The translations under genes and the position numbers were made by a program. A DNA stretch of 64,000 nt from Aurelia coerulea (Eukaryota > Cnidaria > Scyphozoa > Semaeostomeae > Ulmaridae), in contig CM076952.1 in the NCBI GenBank assembly GCA_039566865.1, forward strand, positions 10,932,501 through 10,996,500. The letters are read 5' to 3'. Positions 38,549 through 50,048 of the stretch are shown here, one piece after another; the first letter of the stretch is position 1; the number at the start of each line of letters is the position of its first letter. Below the pieces are notes generated by a model. It was not told the DNA's origin and ran no database searches. It was given only the letters and a program-made list of their open reading frames with translations.

Positions 38549-41224
38549 CACTAACATAGTGCTTTAAAAGAAGTAACGGGCAGAACTAAAGTTTTTAGGA
38601 ACGATGAGTGCAAAACTGTTTATAATATAAATTGTAGCTATTAAAGCGCGTTAATTCACATTTTTTGTGTTTTTATTTTGTTTTCTTTGATAAAATAAAC
38701 ATTTAATTAATCGATGTTTGTTTATGCAGTAAAGCTAAAATGAGACTAAAGAAAATACTAATGTCTATAGTAACTTTTCAAAGAATGGTTGCTGCAGCAC
38801 TGATATAGTGCTTTAAAAGAAGTAACTGGCAGAACTAAAGTTTTTAAGAACGATGAGTGCAAAACTGTTTATAATATAAATTATAGCTACTAAAGTGCGT
38901 TAATCCACACTTTTGTGTTTTTAATTTGTTTTCTTTGAGGAAATAAACATTTAATTAATCGATGTTTGTTTATGCAGTAAAGCTAAAATGCGACTAAAGA
39001 AAAAAACTAATGTCTATAGAAATGTGTCCAACAATAGTTACTGCAGCACTATAAAAGAAGTAACTGGCAGAACTAAAGTTTTTAAGAACGATGAGTGCAA
39101 AACTGTTTATAATATAAATTATAGCTACTAAAGTGCGTTAATCCACATTTTTTGTGTTTTTATTTTGTTTTCTTTGATAAAATAAAAATTTTATTAATCG
39201 ATGTTTGTTTACGCAGTAAAGCTAAAATGAGACTAAAGAAAATGCTAATGTCTATAGTAACTTTTCAAAAAATGGTTGCTGCAGCACTGATATAGTGCTT
39301 TAAAAGAAGTAACTGGCAGAACTAAAGTTTTTAAGAACGATGAGTGCAAAACTGTTTATAATATAAATTATAGCTACTAAAGTGCGTTAATTCACACTTT
39401 TGTGTTTTTAATTTGTTTTCTTTGAGAAAATAAACATTTAATTAATCGATGTTTGTTTATGCAGTAAAGCTAAAATGCGACTAAATAAAAAAACTAATTC
39501 TTTAGAAATGTGTCCAACAATAGTTGCTGCAGCACTATAAAAGAAGTAACTGGCAGAACTAAAGTTTTTAAGAACGATGAGTGCAAAACTGTTTATAATA
39601 TAAATTATAGCTACTAAAGTGCGTTAATTCACACTTTTGTGTTTTTAATTTGTTTTCTTTGAGAAAATAAACATTTAATTAATCGATGTTTGTTTATGCA
39701 GTAAAGCTAAAATGCGACTAAAGAAAAAAACTAATGTCTATAGAAATGTGTCCAACAATAGTTGCTGCAGCACTCTAAAAGAAGTTACTGGCAGAACTAA
39801 AGTTTTTAAGAACGATGAGTGCAAAACTGTTTATAATAGAAATTATAGCTACTAAAGTGCGTGCACTTTTTGTGTTTATATTTTGTTTTCTTTTAGAAAA
39901 TAAACACTTAATTAATCGATTTTTATTTATGCAGTAAAGCTAAATCAGACTAAAGAAAAAACTAATGTCTATAGTAACTTTTCAAAGAATGGTTGCTGCA
40001 GCACTAACATAGTGCTTTAAAAGAAGTAACGGGCAGAACTAAAGTTTTTAGGAACGATGAGTGCAAAACTGTTTATAATATAAATTGTAGCTATTAAAGC
40101 GCGTTAATTCACATTTTGTGTGTTTTTATTTTGTTTTCTTTGATAAAATAAACATTTAATTAATCGATGTTTGTTTATGCAGTAAAGCTAAAATTAGACT
40201 TAAGAAAATACTAATGTCAATAGTAACTTTTCAAAGAATGGTTGCTGCAGCACTAACATAGTGCTTTAAAAGAAGTAACGGGCAGAACTAAAGTTTTTAG
40301 GAACGATGAGTGCAAAACTGTTTATAATATAAATTGTAGCTATTAAAGCGCGTTAATTCACATTTTGTTTTTTTTTATTTTGTTTTCTTTGATAAAATAA
40401 ACATTTAATTAATCGAAGTTTGTTTATGCAGTAAAGCTAAAATGAGACTAAAGAAAATACTAATGTCTATAAAAATGTGTCCAACAATAGTTGCTGCAGC
40501 ACTATAAAAGAAGTAACTGGCAGAACTAAAGTTTTTAAGAACGATGAGTGCAAAACTGTTTATAATAGAAATTATAGCTACTAAAGTGCGTGCACTTTTT
40601 GTGTTTATATTTTGTTTTCTTTTAGAAAATAAACACTTAATTAATCGATTTTTATTTATGCAGTAAAGCTAAATCAGAATAAAGAAAAAACTAATGTCTA
40701 TAGTAACTTTTCAAAGAATGGTTGCTGCAGCACTAACATAGTGCTTTAAAAGAAGTAACGGGCAGAACTAAAATTTTTAGGAACGATGAGTGCAAAACTG
40801 TTTATAATATAAATTGTAGCTATTAAAGCGCGTTAATTCACATTTTTTGTGTTTTTATTTTGTTTTCTTTGATAAAATAAACATTTAATTAATCGATGTT
40901 TGTTTATGCAGTAAAGCTAAAATGAGACTAAAGAAAATACTAATGTCTATAGTAACTTTTCAAAGAATGGTTGCTGCAGCACTGATATAGTGCTTTAAAA
41001 GAAGTAACTGGCAGAACTAAAGTTTTTAAGAACGATGAGTGCAAAACTGTTTATAATATAAATTATAGCTACTAAAGTGCGTTAATCCACACTTTTGTGT
41101 TTTTAATTTGTTTTCTTTGAGGAAATAAACATTTAATTAATCGATGTTTGTTTATGCAGTAAAGCTAAAATGCGACTAAAGAAAAAAACTAATGTCTATA
41201 GAAATGTGTCCAACAATAGTTGCT
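38549..41224 (+). repeat. P block, copy 4
   Basis: It is collinear with copy 2 at 18,537 and with copy 3 at 7,060. The 470 bp upstream (38,080-38,550) also match the sequence before copy 3 at 7,060 ('gtgcgtgcac' at 31,348 and 38,408). The upstream flank of copy 4 therefore resembles copy 3, while its downstream flank resembles copy 2: a recombinant arrangement. Confidence 0.8.
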
Positions 41225-41681
41225 GCAGCACTATAAAAGAAGTAACTGGCAGAACTAAAGTTTTTAAGAACGATGAGTGCAAAACTGTTTATAATATAAA
41301 TTATAGCTACTAAAGTGCGTTAATCCACACTTTTTGTGTTTATATATTTTTTTTCTTTTAGAAAATAAACACTTAATTAATCGATGTTTATTTATGCAGT
41401 GAAGCTAAATCAGACTAAAGAAAATACTAATGTCTATAGTAACTTTTCAAAGAATGGTTGCTGCAGCACTGATATAGTGCTTTTAAAAGAAGTAACTGGC
41501 AGAACTAAAGTTTTTAAGAACGATGAGTGCAAAACTGTTTATAATATAAATTATAGCTACTAAAGTGCGTTAATTCACACTTTTGTGTTTTAATTTGTTT
41601 TCTTTGAGAAAATAAACATTTAATTAATCGATGTTTGTTTATGCAGTAAAGCTAAAATGCGACTAAAGAAAAAAACTAATG
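40467..41681 (+). repeat. 1,215-bp tandem pair in super-unit 2, left copy
   Basis: It is the counterpart of 21,930-23,144 at 18,537 bp, with the same 'atatatttttttt' and 'gcttttaaaag' markers. The pair therefore predates the super-unit duplication. Confidence 0.74.
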
Positions 41682-42896
41682 TCTAACTAATGTGTCCAAC
41701 AATAGTTGCTGCAGCACTATAAAAGAAGTAACTGGCAGAACTAAAGTTTTTAAGAACGATGAGTGCAAAACTGTTTATAATAGAAATTATAGCTACTAAA
41801 GTGCGTGCACTTTTTGTGTTTATATTTTGTTTTCTTTTAGAAAATAAACACTTAATTAATCGATTTTTATTTATGCAGTAAAGCTAAATCAGACTAAAGA
41901 AAAAACTAATGTCTATAGTAACTTTTCAAAGAATGGTTGCTGCAGCACTAACATAGTGCTTTAAAAGAAGTAACGGGCAGAACTAAAGTTTTTAGGAACG
42001 ATGAGTGCAAAACTGTTTATAATATAAATTGTAGCTATTAAAGCGCGTTAATTCACATTTTTTGTGTTTTTATTTTGTTTTCTTTGATAAAATAAACATT
42101 TAATTAATCGATGTTTGTTTATGCAGTAAAGCTAAAATGAGACTAAAGAAAATACTAATGTCTATAGTAACTTTTCAAAGAATGGTTGCTGCAGCACTGA
42201 TATAGTGCTTTAAAAGAAGTAACTGGCAGAACTAAAGTTTTTAAGAACGATGAGTGCAAAACTGTTTATAATATAAATTATAGCTACTAAAGTGCGTTAA
42301 TCCACACTTTTGTGTTTTTAATTTGTTTTCTTTGAGGAAATAAACATTTAATTAATCGATGTTTGTTTATGCAGTAAAGCTAAAATGCGACTAAAGAAAA
42401 AAACTAATGTCTATAGAAATGTGTCCAACAATAGTTGCTGCAGCACTATAAAAGAAGTAACTGGCAGAACTAAAGTTTTTAAGAACGATGAGTGCAAAAC
42501 TGTTTATAATATAAATTATAGCTACTAAAGTGCGTTAATCCACACTTTTTGTGTTTATATATTTATTTTCTTTTAGAAAATAAACACTTAATTAATCGAT
42601 GTTTATTTATGCAGTAAAGCTAAATCAGACTAAAGAAAATACTAATGTCTATAGTAACTTTTCAAAGAATGGTTGCTGCAGCACTGATATAGTGCTTTTA
42701 AAAGAAGTAACTGGCAGAACTAAAGTTTTTAAGAACGATGAGTGCAAAACTGTTTATAATATAAATTATAGCTACTAAAGTGCGTTAATTCACACTTTTG
42801 TGTTTTAATTTGTTTTCTTTGAGGAAATAAACATTTAATTAATCGATGTTTGTTTATGCAGTAAAGCTAAAATGCGACTAAAGAAAAAAACTAATG
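41682..42896 (+). repeat. 1,215-bp tandem pair in super-unit 2, right copy
   Basis: It is the counterpart of 23,145-24,359. The junction reads 'gtctaactaatgtg', the same scar with one substitution. It has 'atatatttatttt' near 42,557, where the other copies have an unbroken T run. Confidence 0.74.
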
Positions 42897-45570
42897 TCTA
42901 TAGAAATGTGTCCAACAATAGTTGCTGCAGCACTATAAAAGAAGTAACTGGCAGAACTAAAGTTTTTAAGAACGATGAGTGCAAAACTGTTTATAATATA
43001 AATTATAGCTACTAAAGTGCGTTAATCCACACTTTTTGTGTTTATATTTTGTTTTCTTTTAGAAAATAAACATTTAATTAATCGATGTTTGTTTATGCAG
43101 TAAAGCTAAAATGAGACTAAAGAAAATACTAATGTCTATAGTAACTTTTCAAAGAATGGTTGCTGCAGCACTGATATAGTGCTTTAAAAGAAGTAACTGG
43201 CAGAACTAAAGTTTTTAAGAACGATGAGTGCAAAACTGTTTATAATATAAATTATAGCTACTAAAGTGCGTTAATCCACACTTTTGTGTTTTTAATTTGT
43301 TTTCTTTGAGGAAATAAACATTTAATTAATCGATGTTTAATTATGCAGTAGAGCTAAAATGCGACAAAAGAAAAAAACTAATGTCTATAGAAATGTGTCC
43401 AACAATAGTTGCTGCAGCACTATAAAAGAACTAACTGGCAGAACTAAAGTTTTTAAGAACGATGAGAGCAAAACTGTTTATAATATAAATTATCGCTACT
43501 AAAGTGCGTTAATCCACACTTTTTGTGTCTTTAATTTGTTTTCTTTGAGAAAATAAACATTTAAATTATCGATGTTTGTTTATGCAGTAAAGCTAAATTG
43601 AGACTAAAGAAAAAACTAATGTCTAAAGTAATGTGTCCAAGAATGGTTGCTGCAGCACTAATATAGTGCCCTAAAAGAAGTAACTGGCAGAACTAAAGTT
43701 TTAAAAACGATGAGTGGAAAACTGTTTATAATATAAATTATAGCTACTAAAGTGCGTTAATCCACACTTTTTGTGTCTTTAATTTGTTTTCTTTGAGAAA
43801 ATAAACATTTAATTAATCGATGTTTTTTTATGCAGTAAAGCTAAAATGACACTAAAGAAAAAACAAATGTTTATAGTAATGTTTCCAAATATGGTTGCTG
43901 CAGCACTAATATAGTGCTAAAAAAGAATTAACTAGCAGAACTAAAGTTTTTAAGTATGATGAGTGCAAAACTGTTTATAATACAAATTATAGCTACTAAA
44001 GTGCGTTAATCCACACTTTTTGTGTTTATATTTTGTTTTCTTTTAGAAATTAAACACTTAATTAATCGATGTTTATTTATGCAGTAAAGCTAAATCAGAC
44101 TAAAGAAAAAACTAATGTCTATAGTAACTTTTCAAAGAATGGTTGCTGCAGCACTAACATAGTGCTTTAAAAGAAGTAACTGGCAGAACTAAAGTTTTTA
44201 AGAACGATGAGTGCAAAACTGTTTATAATATAAATTATAGCTACTAAAGTGCGTTAATCCACACTTTTGTGTTTTTAATTTGTTTTCTTTGAGGAAGTAA
44301 ACATTTAATTAATCGATGTTTGTTTATGCAGTAAAGCTAAAATGCGACTAAAGAAAAAAACTAATGTCTATAGAAATGTGTCCAACAATAGTTGCTGCAG
44401 CACTATAAAAGAACTAACTGGCAGAACTAAAGTTTTTAAGAACGATGAGAGCAAAACTGTTTATAATATAAATTATCGCTACTAAAGTGCGTTAATCCAC
44501 ACTTTTTGTGTCTTTGATTTGTTTTCTTTGAGAAAATAAATATTTAAATTATCGATGTTTGTTTATGCAGTAAAGCTAAATTGAAACTAAAGAAAAAACT
44601 AAGGTCTAAAGTAATGTGTCCAAGAATGGTTGCTGCAGCACTAATATAGTGCCCTAAAAGAAGTAACTGGTAGAACTAAAGTTTTAAAAACGATGAGTGG
44701 AAAACTGTTTATAATATAAATTATAGCTACTAAAGTGCGTTAATCCACACTTTTTGTGTCTTTAATTTGTTTTCTTTGAGAAAATAAACATTTAATTAAT
44801 CGATGTTTTTTTATGCAGTAAAGCTAAAATGACACTAAAGAAAAAACAAATGTTTATAGTAATGTGTCCAAGAATAATTGCTGCAGCACTAATATAGTGC
44901 CCTAAAAGAAGTAACTGGCAGAACTAAAGTTTTAAAAACAATGAGTGGAAAACTGTTTATAATATAAATTATAGCTAATAAAGTGCGTTGATCCACACTT
45001 TTGTGTTTTTAATTTGTTTTCTTTGAGAAAATAAACATTTAGTTAATCGATGTTTGTTTATGCAGTAGAGCTAAAATGCGACTAAAGAAATAAACTAATG
45101 TCTATAGAAATGTGTCCAACAATAGTTGCTGCAGCACTATAAAAGAAGTAACTGGCAGAACTAAAGTTTTTAAGAACGATGAGAGCAAAACTGTTTATAA
45201 TATAAATTATAGCTACTAAAGTGCGTTAATCCACACTTTTTGTGTTTATATTTTGTTTTCTTTTAGAAATTAAACACTTAATTAATCGATGTTTATTTAT
45301 GCAGTAAAGCTAAATCAGACTAAAGAAAAAACTAATGTCTATAGTTACTTTTCAAAGAATGGTTGCTGCAGCACTAACATAGTGCTTTAAAAGAAGTAAC
45401 GGGCAGAACTAAAGTTTTTAGGAACGATGAGTGCAAAACTGTTTATAATATAAATTATAGCTACTAAAGTGCGTTAATACACACTTTTTGTGTTTTTATC
45501 TTGTTTTCTTTGAGAAATAAACATTTAATTAATCGATGTTTGTTTATGTAGTAAAGCTAAAATGAGACTA
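42882..45570 (+). repeat. R block, copy 3 (super-unit 2)
   Basis: It is collinear with 24,345-27,033 at 18,537 bp, including 'gtttaattatgcagtagagc' (43,336) and 'aagtatgatgag' near 43,951, both private to this pair. Confidence 0.8.
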
Positions 45571-46333
45571 AAGAAAATACTAATGTCTATAGAAATGTGT
45601 CCAACAATAGTTGCTGCAGCACTATAAAAGAAGTAACTGGCAGAACTAAAGTTTTTAAGAACGATGAGTGCAAAACTGTTTATAATATAAATTATAGCTA
45701 CTAAAGTGCGTTAATCCACACTTTTTGTGTTTATATTTTGTTTTCTTTTAGAAAATAAACATTTAATTAATCGATGTTTGTTTATGCAGTAAAGCTAAAA
45801 TGAGACTAAAGAAAATACTAATGTCTATAGTAACTTTTCAAAGAATGGTTGCTGCAGCACTGATATAGTGCTTTAAAAGAAGTAACTGGCAGAACTAAAG
45901 TTTTTAAGAACGATGAGTGCAAAACTGTTTATAATATAAATTATAGCTACTAAAGTGCGTTAATCCACACTTTTGTGTTTTTAATTTGTTTTCTTTGAGG
46001 AAATAAACATTTAATTAATCGATGTTTAATTATGCAGTAAAGCTAAAATGCGACTAAAGAAAAAAACTAATGTCTATAGAAATGTGTCCAACAATAGTTG
46101 CTGCAGCACTATAAAAGAACTAACTGGCAGAACTAAAGTTTTTAAGAACGATGAGAGCAAAACTGTTTATAATATAAATTATCGCTACTAAAGTGCGTTA
46201 ATCCACACTTTTTGTGTCTTTAATTTGTTTTCTTTGAGAAAATAAACATTTAAATTATCGATGTTTGTTTATGCAGTAAAGCTAAATTGAGACTAAAGAA
46301 AAAACTAATGTCTAAAGTAATGTGTCCAAGAAT

Positions 46334-46581
46334 GGTTGCTGCAGCACTAATATAGTGCCCTAAAAGAAGTAACTGGCAGAACTAAAGTTTTAAAAACGAT
46401 GAGTGGAAAACTGTTTATAATATAAATTATAGCTACTAAAGTGCGTTAATCCACACTTTTTGTGTCTTTAATTTGTTTTCTTTGAGAAAATAAACATTTA
46501 ATTAATCGATGTTTTTTTATGCAGTAAAGCTAAAATGACACTAAAGAAAAAACAAATGTTTATAGTAATGTTTCCAAATAT
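46334..46581 (+). repeat. Representative class E monomer (248 bp, 'gtgccct/gagtgg')
   Basis: Class E is preceded by 'aatgtgtccaagaatgg' and carries 'atagtgccctaaaag', 'aaagttttaaaaacg' (a shorter T tract), 'gagtggaaaactg', 'cactttttgtgtctttaatt', 'cgatgtttttttatgcag' and 'aaaatgacac...caaatgtttatag'. It occurs from about 5.1 to 6.3 kb, in the 25-29 and 43.6-47.7 kb parts of the super-units, and throughout 50-63 kb. It is absent from roughly 8 to 14 kb, so its distribution is regional. Confidence 0.85.
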
Positions 46582-46829
46582 GGTTGCTGCAGCACTAATA
46601 TAGTGCTAAAAAAGAATTAACTAGCAGAACTAAAGTTTTTAAGTACGATGAGTGCAAAACTGTTTATAATATAAATTATAGCTACTAAAGTGCGTTAATC
46701 CACACTTTTTGTGTTTATATTTTGTTTTCTTTTAGAAATTAAACACTTAATTAATCGATGTTTATTTATGCAGTAAAGCTAAATCAGACTAAAGAAAAAA
46801 CTAATGTCTATAGTAACTTTTCAAAGAAT
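46582..46829 (+). repeat. Representative class F monomer (248 bp, 'ccaaatatgg/agtacg')
   Basis: Class F follows class E through the junction 'aatgtttccaaatatgg'. It is marked by 'gaattaactagcag', 'tttttaagtacg', 'cttttagaaattaaacac', 'gatgtttatttatgcag' and 'aaatcagac'. The first window monomer, the copy at 5,341, and copies near 7,558, 14,617, 34,386, 59,036 and 63,428 belong here. Copies at 1, 7,558, 14,617 and 34,386 read 'gcagaac' or 'gctacagaac' instead of 'gcagcac', which breaks the palindrome at the anchor. Confidence 0.85.
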
Positions 46830-48297
46830 GGTTGCTGCAGCACTAACATAGTGCTTTAAAAGAAGTAACTGGCAGAACTAAAGTTTTTAAGAACGATGAG
46901 TGCAAAACTGTTTATAATATAAATTATAGCTACTAAAGTGCGTTAATCCACACTTTTGTGTTTTTAATTTGTTTTCTTTGAGGAAATAAACATTTAATTA
47001 ATCGATGTTTGTTTATGCAGTAAAGCTAAAATGCGACTAAAGAAAAAAACTAATGTCTATAGAAATGTGTCCAACAATAGTTGCTGCAGCACTATAAAAG
47101 AACTAACTGGCAGAACTAAAGTTTTTAAGAACGATGAGAGCAAAACTGTTTATAATATAAATTATCGCTACTAAAGTGCGTTAATCCACACTTTTTGTGT
47201 CTTTAATTTGTTTTCTTTGAGAAAATAAATATTTAAATTATCGATGTTTGTTTATGCAGTAAAGCTAAATTGAGACTAAAGAAAAAACTAATGTCTAAAG
47301 TAATGTGTCCAAGAATGGTTGCTGCAGCACTAATATAGTGCCCTAAAAGAAGTAACTGGTAGAACTAAAGTTTTAAAAACGATGAGTGGAAAACTGTTTA
47401 TAATATAAATTATAGCTACTAAAGTGCGTTAATCCACACTTTTTGTGTCTTTAATTTGTTTTCTTTGAGAAAATAAACATTTAATTAATCGATGTTTTTT
47501 TATGCAGTAAAGCTAAAATGACACTAAAGAAAAAACAAATGTTTATAGTAATGTGTCCAAGAATGGTTGCTGCAGCACTAATATAGTGCCCTAAAAGAAG
47601 TAACTGGCAGAACTAAAGTTTTAAAAACGATGAGTGGAAAACTGTTTATAATATAAATTATAGCTAATAAAGTGCGTTAATCCACACTTTTGTGTTTTTA
47701 ATTTGTTTTCTTTGAGAAAATAAACATTTAGTTAATCGATGTTTGTTTATGCAGTAGAGCTAAAATGCGACTAAAGAAATAAACTAATGTCTATAGAAAT
47801 GTGTCCAACAATAGTTGCTGCAGCACTATAAAAGAAGTAACTGGCAGAACTAAAGTTTTTAAGAACGATGAGAGCAAAACTGTTTATAATATAAATTATA
47901 GCTACTAAAGTGCGTTAATCCACACTTTTTGTGTTTATATTTTGTTTTCTTTTAGAAATTAAACACTTAATTAATCGATGTTTATTTATGCAGTAAAGCT
48001 AAATCAGACTAAAGAAAAAACTAATGTCTATAGTAACTTTTCAAAGAATGGTTGCTGCAGCACTAACATAGTGCTTTAAAAGAAGTAACGGGCAGAACTA
48101 AAGTTTTTAGGAACGATGAGTGCAAAACTGTTTATAATATAAATTATAGCTACTAAAGTGCGTTAATACACACTTTTTGTGTTTTTATCTTGTTTTCTTT
48201 GAGAAATAAACATTTAATTAATCGATGTTTGTTTATGTAGTAAAGCTAAAATGAGAGTAAAGAAAAAACTAGTATCTATAGTAACATTTCAAAGAAT

Positions 48298-48551
48298 GGT
48301 TGCTGCAGCACTAATATAGTGCTTTAAAAGAATTAACTGATAGAACTTAAATTTTAAAGAACGATGAGTGCAAAATTTATATTATAAACAGTATAAAATA
48401 TAGCTACTAAAGTGCGTTGATCCACATTTTTTGTGTCTTTAATTTATTTTCTTTGAGAAAATAAACATTTAATTAATAGATGTTTGTTTATGCAGTAAAG
48501 CTAGATCAGACTAAAGAAAAAACTAATGTCTATAGTAACTTTTCAAAAAAT
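48298..48551 (+). repeat. Class G monomer with micro-inversion, copy 2
   Basis: The inverted 19 bp lies at 48,374-48,392, exactly 18,537 bp from the first copy, with the same flanking changes ('tgatagaacttaaattttaa') and the same 254-bp length. It ends the second super-unit. It comes from the same event as copy 1 by block duplication, since all rare markers are shared. Confidence 0.92.
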
Positions 48552-49535
48552 GGTTGCTGCAGCACTAACATAGTCCTTTAAAAGAAGTAACGGGCAGAAC
48601 TAAAGTTTTTAGGAACGATGAGTGCAAAACTGTTTATAATACAAATTGTAGCTATTAAAGCGCGTTAATTCACATTTTTTGTGTTTTTATTTTGTTTTCT
48701 TTGATAAAATAAACATTTAATTAATCGATGTTTGTTTATGCAGTAAAGCTAAAATGAGACTAAAGAAAATACTAATGTCTATAGTAACTTTTCAAAGAAT
48801 GGTTGCTGCAGCACTGATATAGTGCTTTAAAAGAAGTAACTGGCAGAACTAAAGTTTTTAAGAACGATGAGTGCAAAACTGTTTATAATATAAATTATAG
48901 CTACTAAAGTGCGTTAATTCACACTTTTGTGTTTTTAATTTGTTTTCTTTGAGAAAATAAACATTTAATTAATCGATGTTTGTTTATGCAGTAAAGCTAA
49001 AATGCGACTAAAGAAAAAACTAATGTCTATAGAAATGTGTCCAACAATAGTTGCTTCAGCACTATAAAAGAAGTAACTGGCAGAACTAAAGTTTTTAAGA
49101 ACGATGAGTGCAAAACTGTTTATAATATAAATTATAGCTACTAAAGTGCGTTAATCCACACTTTTTGTGTTTATATTTTGTTTTCTTTTAGAAAATAAAC
49201 ATTTAATTAATCGATGTTTGTTTATGCAGTAAAGCTAAAATGAGACTAAAGAAAATACTAATGTCTATAGTAACTTTTCAAAGAATGGTTGCTGCAGCAC
49301 TGATATAGTGCTTTAAAAGAAGTAACTGGCAGAACTAAAGTTTTTAAGAACGATGAGTGCAAAACTGTTTATAATATAAATTATAGCTACTAAAGCGCGT
49401 TAATTCACACTTTTGTGTTTTTAATTTGTTTTCTTTGAGAAAATAAACATTTAATTAATCGATGTTTGTTTATGCAGTAAAGCTAAAATGCGACTAAAGA
49501 AAAAAACTAATGTCTATAGAAATGTGTCCAACAAT

Positions 49536-49767
49536 AGTTGCTGCAGCACTACAAAAGAAGTAACTGGCAGAACTAAAGTTTTTAAGAACGATGAGTGCAA
49601 AAACTGTTTATAATAGAAATTATAGCTACTAAAGTGCGTGCACTTTTTGTGTTTATATTTTGTTTTCTTTTAGAAAATAAACACTTAATTAATCGATTTT
49701 TATTTATGCAGTAAAGCTAAATCAGACTAAAGAAAAAACTAATGTCTATAGTAACTTTTCAAAGAAT
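49536..49767 (+). repeat. Representative class D doubly shortened monomer (232 bp)
   Basis: This copy combines the class C 11-bp deletion with a 6-bp loss: 'gtgcgtgcacttttt' replaces 'gtgcgttaatccacacttttt'. It also has 'aatagaaattatag' for 'aatataaattatag', and is usually followed by 'cgatttttatttatgcag'. I counted about 28 copies with 'gtgcgtgcac', including near 1,815, 4,473, 8,898, 13,031, 17,165, 21,320, 33,527, 41,805, 53,796 and 57,432. This copy has an extra A in 'gcaaaaactg', shared only with its 4,159-bp partner near 53,755. Confidence 0.87.
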
Positions 49768-50048
49768 GGTTGCTGCAGCACTGATATAGTGCTTTAAAAG
49801 AAGTAACTGGCAGAACTAAAGTTTTTAAGAACGATGAGTGCAAAACTGTTTATGATCTAAATTATAGCTACTAAAGTGCGTTAATCCACACTTTTGTGTT
49901 TTTAATTTGTTTTCTTTGAGGAAATAAACATTTAATTAATCGATGTTTGTTTATGCAGTAAAGCTAAAATACGACTAAAGAAAAAAACTAATGTCTATAG
50001 AAATGTGTCCAACAATAGTTGCTGCAGCACTATAAAAGAAGTAACTGG

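Larger units (their letters stand above)
45571..48259 (+). repeat. R block, copy 4 (super-unit 2)
   Basis: It is collinear with 27,034-29,722 at 18,537 bp. It carries 'gtttaattatgcag' at 46,025, where copy 2 has 'gtttgtttatgcag'; that variant otherwise belongs to copies 1 and 3, so a short conversion between tandem R blocks is likely. Most of this copy is duplicated again at 50.05-52.4 kb. Confidence 0.78.
30000..48536 (+). repeat. Super-unit 2 of the macro higher-order repeat (18,537 bp, ~76 monomers)
   Basis: It is collinear with super-unit 1 except that 18,300-20,010 there (1.71 kb) corresponds to only 38,080-38,550 here (0.47 kb), a net difference of about 1,239 bp or 5 monomers. From 20.01 to 30.01 kb the match at 18,537 bp shows no net indel in 10 kb. 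Substitutions noticed include 'agaataattgctg' (44,870) for 'agaatggttgctg', 'cagaataaag' (40,675), 'aaaatttttagg' (40,770) and 'gtctaactaatg' (41,681). Confidence 0.82.
45890..50048 (+). repeat. 4,159-bp (17-monomer) tandem pair, left copy
   Basis: Markers at 46,027, 48,338, 48,374 and 49,851 ('tatgatctaa') all recur exactly 4,159 bp later. Anchors count 17 monomers per unit, with measured lengths 238, 248, 248, 249, 238, 248, 248, 237, 248, 254, 249, 248, 238, 249, 232 and 249 from 46,096. It includes a micro-inverted monomer and a 'gcttcagc' monomer without a PstI site (49,049). Confidence 0.88.

Noticed and set aside
10231..48536. Assembly artefact as the explanation of the super-unit pair
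   Set aside because: The copies differ at scattered substitutions (for example 23,350, 24,020, 26,334, 40,675 and 44,870) and by 5 monomers, which a simple mis-join would not create. It is not excluded without reads, so it is kept as the main caveat.
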